This document shows, one piece after another, positions 21,560 through 30,277 of a stretch of DNA of 64,000 nucleotides (its first letter is position 1; every line of letters begins with the position of its first letter). The stretch is from Adiantum capillus-veneris (lineage: Eukaryota > Streptophyta > Polypodiopsida > Polypodiales > Pteridaceae): NCBI GenBank assembly GCA_014529385.2, contig CM043966.1:103301087-103365086 (forward strand). The letters are read 5' to 3'. The position numbers were made by a program, and so were the translations under genes. Under the pieces are notes generated by a model. It was not told the DNA's origin. It worked only from the letters and a program-made list of their open reading frames with translations, and searched no databases.

Positions 21560-21755
21560 CATATTCGATCGTTATAATTTTTGATCGAAAATAATTTCGT
21601 TCGAAAAGTTTTTCGATCGAAAAACTAAGAAGTTATACGCTTAGCCGTTTATGCTGATGTGGCACCGTATAATACGGCCGTATAATTTAGATAAACGAAT
21701 AATATGCCCATTATTCGCGTATTATATGTCTCCTGAATAACAAATAATGCAACTT
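21560..21755. repeat. TTTCGATCGAAAA repeats and right terminus
   Basis: TTCGATCG, TTTTGATCGAAAAT, TTCGTTCGAAAAG and TTTTTCGATCGAAAAAC occur at 21562-21625, then ACGGCCGTATAA words and the inverted GTTGCATT at the end. They mirror the left end of the element. Confidence 0.7.
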
Positions 21756-21765
21756 AGTGGCTTTG
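21756..21765. other. Target-site duplication AGTGGCTTTG (right), hAT-type element
   Basis: Matches 14173-14182 exactly over ten bases and directly follows the right terminus. Confidence 0.7.
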
Positions 21766-22478
21766 AGTTGTAGGTCCCAAAACTTGTCTACATATTTGTG
21801 GATGGATTCATAGGGAGAGAGCTTCAAGTTTCACCATTCGGTGAGTACTTTGTCTTTGGCATCGGTGCCCAAAAATTGCTTCATAATGGAAGCTCTTAAA
21901 GCTTTCCCTGTTCGTGAAGCTTCACCATTGGCCCGTAGGCTAGACCACCATTGTCTGGCGGACTTTTGAAAGTTCATAGCTACATGGCGTAGCTTAGAGG
22001 ACTCCGTGAAGCCCTCATCTCCAAACGCCGCATCGTATTGTTGGATAAAGGCCAAGACTTTGTCCGTAGCACCAAAAGTGCTATCGTAGGTAAGGAAAGA
22101 GATGCTCTTCCCTCCCTCTTTGAACTTCTTGAGCTTGGATGACCTCTTCCGCGCGGCATAGGATTTCCTATGACCTCTTCTTTTTGATGGTCCAAAGGTT
22201 GCACCATCACTTTCTTTAGAAGATGAAGAATTTGAGGAAGATGGAGAAGAGGGTGACCTCTTTCTCGCCTTTTTCTTGCCTTGATCTTCGTTGTCTTGAC
22301 CATCACTCTCATAAGAGGAAGAGGATGAAGAAGATGGAGAAGAGGGTGTCCTCTTTCTCGCCTTTTTCTTCTCTTGCTTTTTGTCATCCCTCTTTGAAGT
22401 ATGGTGTGGAGAAGTATGCGATGTTGTTCATTTTGGAGGTGATGGAGAGCGTTTAGCCTGCCGTCTTCGTGGAGCCAT
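21766..22478 (-). pseudogene. Gypsy gag fragment
   Basis: Starts at the minus-strand ATG at 22478 (MAPRRRQAKR). A low-complexity Lys/Arg/Ser-rich stretch is followed by a retrotransposon gag core (IQQYDAAFGDEGF, NFQKSARQWWSSLRANGE, MKQFLGTD). In-frame stops lie after residue 16 and after TEW near 21831. The frame runs on to LQLKAT, where the hAT-type element interrupts it; on the other side (14173 and below) the sequence is RNase H, not protease, so an internal deletion came before the insertion. Antisense open frames here are artefacts of the low-complexity region. Confidence 0.7.
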
Positions 22479-22740
22479 CTCCGTCGAGGTGGCGGGAGAC
22501 TCACTTCTTTATCGTTCCTTTGGTAGGATCTTGAGTTCTCCTTTGAGAAGGAGATGCATCATCAAGGAGAAAATTTCTGAACCCTTCATAGGGATCCTCT
22601 TCTTCTTCCCGAATTGTAGAGAGACCTCTTTTGGAAGTCTCACAAGGAGTGTAAGGTTTCCAGTTTCTGAAACCTTAAAGGTTGTATAAAGCTTAATCGA
22701 ACCGATATGATTATTGAAAAAGCACTGTAGAATTGTCCGA
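22479..22740 (-). other. Leader of the minus-strand gypsy element
   Basis: Non-coding on the minus strand upstream of gag. No primer-binding site matching initiator tRNA-Met was found, so the 5' end of this copy is probably lost or displaced. Confidence 0.4.
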
Positions 22741-23540
22741 CCATGGCAAATATTGGTATTTTTGGAATCTTAAGCACAGCAAACCCCGGGCTAGAAATTT
22801 TCAGATTTAAATTCGGACAAAAACTGACCCCGCTAGTCCTTCCGAAAGATTCAATGTAAATTAAATTAGTAAGAAAAATTGAAGGGTTGCAGTAATCATT
22901 GAAGCATAGACTTTAATAAAGGCCTCCCATATATTTACAAGATATTTACCAATTAAGCAAAAATAGGTCAAATTATAGCAGAATTGACATTTTAAAAGCT
23001 GGTAGGTAATGGGAGGGTCATCACTGACCTGCCAGGGACTCATTTAGCAGCAGGGGGCATTTCTTGACTTGCTGGGGACTGCTTGAACTGCAAGCAATTT
23101 CCTTTTAGAGCCTGTGAGAGCTTGTGAGTGCCAGAAAACTATAAATAGGACCCCTTGCTTCATAATTTGACAAACTCGGAGCCTTGACACTCTCTCTCTT
23201 ATCTAAAGAGAACGCTATGCAGAAATCACTAGAGATTAAGCTCTAGTTGATTAACCTAAATGGTAATTATCCTATTTTTTCTCAATTAGCAAGGCTAGAT
23301 TAATCTATTTTGTTAATAAATCAAAGATTATGCCTATGTATACTTATGAACCCTCTCTTAATAAATTATTCTCTATTGATTATTGTAATTAAGCTTGGTA
23401 ATGTTAAGTTAATTAATTATCCTATCATATTGGGGTTGCAATTAACCAAATTAACCATAAATTAATGAGAAATATATTAATTAAGTTTAGATTAAGTTAA
23501 GGTAGCTATGAGAGCTGCATTAGACAGTCATTAATCTAGG
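22740..23540 (+). promoter_or_regulatory. Promoter-like LTR region with TATA box
   Basis: ACTATAAATAGGACCCC near 23138 is a strong plant TATA box placed ~70-80 bp upstream of a run of short AT-rich non-coding sequence. Together with the downstream tandem repeats and small ORF it looks like the U3-R region of a plus-strand LTR element, but LTR borders could not be fixed and no second copy is visible. Confidence 0.45.
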
Positions 23541-23544
23541 AAAA

Positions 23545-25130
23545 TTATCCTATAATTTTTTGAGTAATTTTCCTAATTAATTAGGCAGAATTACACTGTT
23601 TTTTAGAGAAAATTAAAGGGGAAATTGATCAAATTGATCCCAAATGATTTGAGTTATTTATCAGTAGTTAATTAGGTGTTAAGAAACCCGTGATAATTAG
23701 GAGAAGCTCAGATAATTAATCTAGCTAATTACTTTAGCAGAAATACTCTATTTTTTGAGAAAATTAAATAAGGAAAATTAGTAAACTGATTTCAAATGCT
23801 TTGAGTTATTTATCAGTGGTTAATTAGGTGTTACAAAACCTGTGATAATTAGGAGAAGCTCAAATAATAAATATAGCTAATTACTTTAGCAAAAATACTC
23901 TGTTTTTAGGAGAAATTAAGAAGGGGAAATTAATAAATTGATATCAAATGCTGTGAGTTATTTATCAATCGTTAATTAGGTGTTAATAAACCCGTGATAA
24001 TTAGGATAAGCTCAGATAATTAATCTAGCTACTTACTTTAGTAAAAATACCCTATTTTTAGGAGAAATTAAATCGGGAAAATTAGTAAATTGATTTCAAA
24101 TGCTATGAGTTGTGGTTAATTAGGTGTTAAGAAACCCGTGATAATTAGGAGAAGCTCAGATAATTAATCTAGCTAATTACTTTAGCAAAAATACTCTGTT
24201 TTTAGAGAAAATTAAATAGGGGAAATTAGTAAACTGATTTCAAATGCTTTGAATTATTTATTAGTGGTTAATTAGGTGTTAAGGAACCCGTGATAATTAG
24301 AAGAAGTTTAGATAATTAATTTAGCTGATTACTTTAGTACAAATACTGTATTTTTAGGACAAATTAAATAGGGGAAATTAGTAAATTGATTTTAAATGCT
24401 GTGAGTTATTTATCAATGATTAATTAAGTGTTAAGAAACTCGTGATAATTAAGAGAAGCTCAGATAATTAATTTAGCTAATTACTTTAGCAGAAATACTC
24501 TATTTTTAGGACTAATTAAATAGGGAAATTAGTAAACTGATTTCAAATGCTTTGAGTTATTTATCAGTGGTTAATCAGGTGTTAAGAAATCCGTGATAAT
24601 TAGAGGAAGCTCAGATAATTAATCTAGCTAGTTACTTTAGTAGAAACACTGTGTTTTTTGTACATTTTAAATAGGGAAAATCTAGCTAATTACTTTAGCA
24701 GAAATACTCTGTTTTTTTGGACAATTTAAATAGGGGAAATTAGCAAATAGATTCAAATTGAATTGAGTTCTTTATCAGAGGTTAATTAGATGTTATAAAA
24801 CCCTTGATAATTAGGAGAAGCTTAAATGAGTAATCTAGCTAATTACTTTAGAAGAAATACTCTATTTTTTGGATAATTTAAATAGGGGAAATTAGAAAAT
24901 AGATTTAAATTGAATTGATTTATTTATCAGAGGTTAATTAGATGTTAGGTAACCCGTGATAATTAGTACAAGCTCAAAGGAGTAATCTACATAATTACTT
25001 TAGCTAAACTATCCTGTTTTTAAGACAAATTAAATAGGGGAAATTACCAAATAGATTCAAATTAAATTGTACTATTTATCAGAGGTTAATTAGACTTTGG
25101 GGAACCCGTGATAATTATGTTACCATCAGA
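23545..25130 (+). repeat. ~152-bp tandem repeat array, about 11 units
   Basis: The landmark GTGATAATTAG (with variants) recurs at about 23690, 23842, 23994, 24138, 24290, 24442, 24593, 24804, 24956 and 25108, a 152-bp period with one shortened and one lengthened step. Each unit contains GCTAATTACTTTAGCA, AATACTCTRTTTTT, AGGGGAAATTAGTAAA and GAGTTATTTATCAG. The end units at 25130-25280 are strongly decayed. Confidence 0.85.
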
Positions 25131-25576
25131 AAATTAGTTTAACTAAATATCCCAATAAAATTACATTATTTTTAGGAAAAAAAAGGGGAAAATATAGTAA
25201 ATTAACCCAAAAACCTTTGATATCAATATCAGAGGAATAACAAACCTTGAGGAATACATGTTAAATATCCCAACCTTAGATAAATAGTTTAGGTATGTGT
25301 CTTCAATAAAAATAACCAATTCTTGTATAAAATGGACAAGGGAAATTAGGAAATGAATTTATCTAATTGCCAAATAAATACTCGAGTTCCAAAACCATTA
25401 TTGAAGAGTGGAAAAAATTACTGATAGCATAAATAAGTTATAGAAGGAATATCTCATCAAATCGACTATTAAAGATACCTATTTATTTCAAAAATCCTTA
25501 TTTTTGGATAAACAAGGAAAAGAAGACTGTTCAATTAAGCTTCTAATGGATTAAGTCTTTTTATAAGGCTGCCTAC
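25131..25576 (+). other. Decayed continuation of the leader
   Basis: AT-rich sequence with partial matches to the 152-bp unit fading out by ~25300. No coding potential recognised before the ATG at 25577. Confidence 0.4.
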
Positions 25577-25738
25577 ATGGCTCCCAAGAGAACCAGGGGA
25601 AATCCTCTTACTGAGGAAGAGGATGTTAGCAACAAGAGAAACAAAGCCAGTAATGACCATGAGGCTGGGCCTAGCCATAGGCCGGCTGAGGAAAGTTTGC
25701 AGGCTCCAGCCCAACAGCAGATGGCCGAGCAGTCCTAG
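25577..25738 (+). CDS. Small 53-residue ORF after the repeat leader
   Basis: The ORF starts MAPKRTRGNPLTEEED and ends QQQMAEQS, is rich in charged residues, Gln and Ala, and has no known domain. Such short basic/acidic starts are common for retrotransposon gag N-termini, and the position after a TATA-containing leader fits. The stop TAG is directly followed by GTGGGT, so the frame could instead end at a splice donor. Function unknown. Confidence 0.4.
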   Translation: MAPKRTRGNPLTEEEDVSNKRNKASNDHEAGPSHRPAEESLQAPAQQQMAEQS

Positions 25739-26720
25739 GTGGGTTTTGTATTATTCAATTAAGTGTTCATTTTTAAGTTAGCATTGCATACGTAAAGTTA
25801 GGAAGGATAAACTGGCTGAAAACAGAAGGTAACTTCCAACGTGCATTTTTTATAAGGTAGGAAAGTATTGTTTGGGTTAAAACTGGTTGAAATAGGAAAG
25901 ATATGATTGATCATCCTTAAAATAGCTTGTTTCAAGACACCTCCGACTCCTTAGTATAAAATTGATGATAATGATTGGCTTTCTAGCCACGGAAAAGTCG
26001 GTTACCCCCATGAACAATGAGTTTCTACTCCGTGTCATGTCTTGATGTTTCTACATAAGTTAGGATATCATTTTTTTATCCTAGGGGAGCCGCCCGGTTG
26101 TATGGGAAACTGGTTTGGTGTATGGGTACCCGGAACCTTGGGTGGGGGTTTATCCACTCCGGATTTGAATAAGGAATGGGTGCCGTTTTTCACCCTTAGG
26201 TGGTCTTGAGACAAGAAGAGTACTGGTCATGGTTATTATGGATAATGTTTTGATTGACAGTACCCTGTCTTAAGTTTAAAGATGTCTGTTTTTCAAAAGA
26301 ATGCTTTCGATGCTGTCTTTAATAATTGTCTTCAAGGAATTACTGTGATGGAACGTTAAAAGAAACCATCATTTTAAATGTTAAAACAATGTGATAATAA
26401 GATAAATCAATCTTGTGTGAGTGCGGGGTGGCAAGTGGGGATTGACTAAGGTTGTCAATCATGGAAGGGTGGACCTGATTAGTCAGGTAACTATCCATCC
26501 CTGCGCACTAAAACATTTAGAAAACTTCTTCACTTGGAAGAGGAGTCCACCAATGGCTGTGCCCTCACATCTGTTACAGGGAAAAAAGAGTTGGTTGAGG
26601 ATACCTTAGTCCAATTTTGGCAGTTATAGGGTTTAAATAGTTTTTTGGACTTTTAATACGTTGTCCCATTTTCACTGCGAGACAGGACTAGGTCTTCTTC
26701 TAAGGATATAGACCCAAGCC
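25739..26720 (+). other. Non-coding tail of the plus-strand LTR-like element
   Basis: No protein domain. The sequence carries G-rich blocks (GGGTACCCGGAACCTTGGG, GTGGGGGTTTATCC) of the kind seen in LTR-element untranslated regions. It ends where minus-strand gag sequence begins near 26790. Confidence 0.35.
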
Positions 26721-26796
26721 ATTGTCAATGGTAAAGGTCTATTCCTTGGATTTTTCTTGTTTAGAGACTCTGATTTTTATCAGACCTAGAGACCTG

Positions 26797-27066
26797 TCAA
26801 GGATCCCATCCCGATCTTGGTATTGGCGGGTTGGGGACCTTACAAGGAGGCTTCCTAGGTGTTCTCTCATCATGGTGGGGAGCTTGAAGAATCCCATGAG
26901 CACGAAGCTGCCATTGTACTTCACTTTGGAGGGATGGATTGCCCATGGCTTGTTGAAGCTTAGAAACAAGATAGTTAACAAGCATCGAGGCATCATTAGT
27001 AGCTTGTTCATTAGCAAAATCAAAGTTATCAACATTAATTTCTCTCTCTTTACTATTGTCAGCCAT
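26797..27066 (-). pseudogene. N-terminal gag fragment of a second minus-strand gypsy element
   Basis: Eighty-nine codons from the ATG at 27066 (MADNSKEREINVDNFDF) to a stop at 26797. A helical region includes LVNYLVSKLQQAM. It lies ~400 bp downstream, on the minus strand, of a primer-binding site at 27465-27482 and a long LTR, which is where gag should begin. The rest of gag and pol is missing, replaced by the plus-strand LTR-like unit. No catalytic domain is left, so the assignment rests on context. Confidence 0.5.
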
Positions 27067-27464
27067 TCTAACAACTTTTAGGTGTAAAATTTTTAGGTGT
27101 ACTTTGGCACTTCAAGCCCTAGTTGCTACTCCTCTTTACCCCTTTAGAAAAAGCACTCAAGCTACTGTACCCATGGCTCGAATACCATTAATTGCAAGGA
27201 ATAGAAGAGAGGGTCATTCAACACCAAAACAACACCGTCTCCTATCAAGCTTCTAATAGCTCAATAGTGGTTAATCCGTAGGCAAGCCCCGTAGGACTCC
27301 ACTATTAAGACCATAGCTCTCGACGGTGATGCCCCGTTAACTGCACAAAGGTAGGCGAACTGCAAGGCTGAAAAATCCCTATTCTACTTACTCACATGCA
27401 ATTAATAGTACCAACCATTTATAGCTAGCTTGAGGACCTCCCTTCTTGAGCAAGAAAAGAGAAA
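27067..27464 (-). other. Leader between primer-binding site and gag fragment
   Basis: Non-coding on the minus strand; no separate feature recognised. Its length, ~400 bp, is usual for a gypsy leader. Confidence 0.45.
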
Positions 27465-27482
27465 CCTTGTGCTTTGATAACA
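27465..27482 (-). promoter_or_regulatory. Primer-binding site (mutated tRNA-Met type)
   Basis: The minus strand reads TTGTTATCAAAGCACAAGG. TTGGTATCAAAGC is the expected form, with one G to T change. It adjoins the LTR end at 27484. Confidence 0.55.
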
Positions 27483-27483
27483 A

Positions 27484-29058
27484 TGTAACATGTAATGGCC
27501 TAGTAACTTGTGTGTAGCGGAAAATAGCATGAACATAGTGAGCATTTCATTAGAATAGATTCCTAATGATAATAACAAGAGTTCTGGTGTGGAAAAAGCA
27601 ACAAAAATCATAACACCTAGTTAGATAGCATGAACAATACTTCAAAAGTGAGAGAAATTAAGCAATTGACAACAGTTGAGGACCGGATTTGCATGGAGCC
27701 GATCCCCCCTCCAAAAGGCTTTGTATTATGGTTTCTCCCATCAAGAGAGACATTTTACAATACAATTTCTTGTGTTCCTTCAATACTAGCTAGTGCAATG
27801 AAGATGGAAACTTCATGCACTACGCAAAACACTTATCGAACACAACACCAATTCTCTCACGGTCTCAGACCCAAGACCTCACACACCTTCGAAGATGGTG
27901 AGAGCTAGCGGGGTATGAGAGTAGATTGAGAGGAAGGAGTATTCTTACAAGAAAGATGTACATCTCCTCACATAATCACTCATATTAGCATAGCTTAACT
28001 TAGTAATCAGCATGGTAGAGGAGATGAGCATGCATTGAAGATTGGCTCTTGGTTGGATTTGCATCACAAAGCCAAGAGTTGTTGGTGTAGGCCTCCCTTC
28101 TCACAAGCTTGGAGTAGGAGATAAGCTTTCCATTAAAGATTGAGAAGGAGAGAGAGAGTCTTCTTGCTCCACACATTGATTGTGTGAGTGTGTGTGTCAA
28201 TAATGCCTTGCAGACATCAGCCCCCTCTCTCTCTTGGTCGAACCCCCTTGCTAATTACTCATGCTAGCATCCCCAGGCTTAGCCAATGACAATTAAGCAG
28301 CATAACTGATAGCCTTCTGACATGTGTCCGCATTTCCCCTTTTGTGAGAGCTTTAGGTAATTTAATAATTCAACTTAACTCTCATTGGACCCCTTTGCCT
28401 CCTGACCAATAGGAATCAGGCAAGCCATTGGGCTGCTGAATGCTCATTGGTCCCCTTGGGAGACTGTCCAATAGTCTTGTAGAGAGATTAATTCTTATTG
28501 GTTCTTTTATTAAGTGTTTTTAAATTAATTAAACTAGATTTACTGTAGCCTAATCATTGGTCCACCTCTAAGGTCATCCAATAGGATTTGAGTACACCTT
28601 GTGGGCATCTGGGCTAGGGAGCTTACATGTGTCCCTCTTTCCCCTTGTGTACAAAGGGAGCTTGTGTGTGTGTGTGTGTGTATGAGTTTCTCTCTCATCC
28701 CCTACTTCTTGGGCTCTCCCCCTCCTATGTAGGGCTTGACAAAGACTTTTGGGACACACACAAAGCATCTAATTTTCCCTAAAGTTGACCTTTAGACACA
28801 ACCTTTGAATTTTGGAACCTTAGCATTTTGGAAGTCTTAATGGGCTGAACCTTAAGGTCTTTTAAGCCCATAGTTTCACATAGCTCTTTTGTAGATGGCC
28901 CCCCCTTTGGATCCCTATTTTCCCTCCTTTGGATCCCTACTGTGGCTGGTCTTCTAACTTAATCAATATTCTAGCTTTTTCTCCCTTGGCACTTCCCCAT
29001 ATTAAATGATCACTTTAACATGAGAAAATCATTTAGAAGAATTAGATATTAATTATTA

Positions 29059-29062
<4 letters not shown>
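27484..29062 (-). repeat. 5' LTR, ~1.58 kb, of a minus-strand gypsy element
   Basis: On the minus strand it begins GTCATAATAATTAATATC at 29062 and ends TTACA at 27484 beside the primer-binding site. The first ~510 bp (28554-29062) match the 3' LTR at 11689-12183, with a shorter (GT)n run at 28662-28682. The two LTR copies have the same orientation and could bracket one element, with the hAT-type element and the plus-strand LTR-like unit nested between them; alternatively they are two copies of one family. Open frames inside it are not supported as genes. Confidence 0.6.

Positions 29063-29093
<31 letters not shown>
29063..29093. repeat. (CT)n microsatellite
   Basis: About 15 CT units directly between the LTR start and the 5' end of LINE copy D. 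Confidence 0.9.
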
Positions 29094-29095
<2 letters not shown>

Positions 29096-29320
29096 GCAAC
29101 CGTTTTTTGACCTAGTAGACAGCAGTCCACTCTTTTGATCATAACTTCTTCATCCAAACTCCGATTTGGGTGATCTATAGCCTCAATCGAAGAGCACGAA
29201 GTCCTCTACGCATTGATGTAAAGACAGAAATTTTCAGAGTTATGGAAGGCATTTCTGTAGCAGCATTTTCAAAGTGAACAGGTTCAACAAAATTGATTCT
29301 CATCTCCTATTTTACATACA

Positions 29321-30271
29321 ATGTCTTCCGGCACTCGCAAGGGTTCTTCTTCTTCAACAAGGTCCACAACCATTGTGGAAAATGATCCAAAATCTCCTAA
29401 GTGTGGAGATAGCAACACAACCACCCAACCAACGACATCGGAAACCATGATCATTGCGTACTTGGTATCATTGCAAGAGACCGTAAACAAACAAGGCGAA
29501 GACTTACGAGCACTTGCAATGGAGAATGGCACACTAAGGGTACTTGTGGTTGAGAATGAGAATCTCAAGAGGACACTTGAGATGCAAACAACACGTTTGA
29601 TGCAACTTGAAGAGGAAGTCAAGGAATGTAAACGCTCTCTCGTGGACTTGAATGCTTTGAAGGAGCGGATAAGCAAAGTAGAGCATGACCATGTATTGAA
29701 AGAGGAGAAATTTGACACTATGAGCCGGGATGTATGCGACATGAAAAATGTATGCACAAACAAGTCTTGGGCTGATGTATGTGGTAGCAATGTGGTTTCT
29801 AATTCCTCACTCATGCAAGCTATGGTTCAAACAAAGAATGTTGAGAATGTGGATGTGGAGGAGTTGAAGGAACGGGAGCGACGTTCCAAGAACATTGTTA
29901 TTCGTGGAATTCCCGAAGAGAAGTTAGAGACACCTCCTTCTCTTGCCATTGTTATTGAAGATTTCTTCAAAACCCACTTTGGCATGTCCGGAGCTATGGT
30001 CTATGGAGCACATAGAGTGGGGAAGCAAGGAGCTCCTCGCTCGGGAGAACGACCAATTGTATGCACCATGCCGGATGAGACCAAGCGAAAGATTATCCTT
30101 GATAATAGTTGGATCTATTTGAGGGATACAAAATGTTTTGTATGTGAAGATCGCACTATTAAGCAACAAAATATGCGTCGCAAGGCATATGAGGAAAAGA
30201 ATAATAAAAACAAGGAGATCTCTCATGAAGAAAATGTGCCCAAGGAGGAGGCAAGTCTCTCAAGCAAATAG
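29321..30271 (+). CDS. LINE D ORF1 protein
   Basis: This 316-residue protein is colinear with the 313-residue ORF1 of copy A: Ser/Thr-rich start, coiled coil (~55-140), RRM-like core with SKNIVIRGI (~189), HRVGK and RPIVC, and a charged tail. The frame is open even though ORF2 of this copy is broken. It ends seven bases before the ORF2 start position, as in copy A. Confidence 0.8.
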   Translation: MSSGTRKGSSSSTRSTTIVENDPKSPKCGDSNTTTQPTTSETMIIAYLVSLQETVNKQGEDLRALAMENGTLRVLVVENENLKRTLEMQTTRLMQLEEEVKECKRSLVDLNALKERISKVEHDHVLKEEKFDTMSRDVCDMKNVCTNKSWADVCGSNVVSNSSLMQAMVQTKNVENVDVEELKERERRSKNIVIRGIPEEKLETPPSLAIVIEDFFKTHFGMSGAMVYGAHRVGKQGAPRSGERPIVCTMPDETKRKIILDNSWIYLRDTKCFVCEDRTIKQQNMRRKAYEEKNNKNKEISHEENVPKEEASLSSK

Positions 30272-30277
30272 GGATGC

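Larger units (their letters stand above)
14181..21755. mobile_element. hAT-type transposon with kinase and unknown-gene cargo
   Basis: This 7.6-kb unit is flanked by an 8-10 bp duplication. Its ends share GTTGCATT in inverted order (left GTTGCATTTATACG, right inverted GTTGCATTATTTG). Both subterminal regions carry TTTCGATCGAAAA repeats, CGTATAA words and short dyads in mirror orientation, which shows that the two ends belong together. Inside are a minus-strand BED/DUF659/hATC transposase and two plus-strand genes, a protein kinase and an unknown protein. The termini are not the CAGGG type common in plant hATs. Single in-frame stops in the transposase and kinase suggest that this copy is recently dead. 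Confidence 0.75.

Noticed and set aside
22223-22689. Plus-strand genes at 22.2-22.7 kb
   Set aside because: They are antisense to the Lys/Arg/Ser-rich part of the minus-strand gag fragment.
23545-25130. Centromeric satellite
   Set aside because: A 152-bp period would fit, but there are only about eleven units, framed by a TATA-box region and a small ORF. A leader repeat of one element is more economical.
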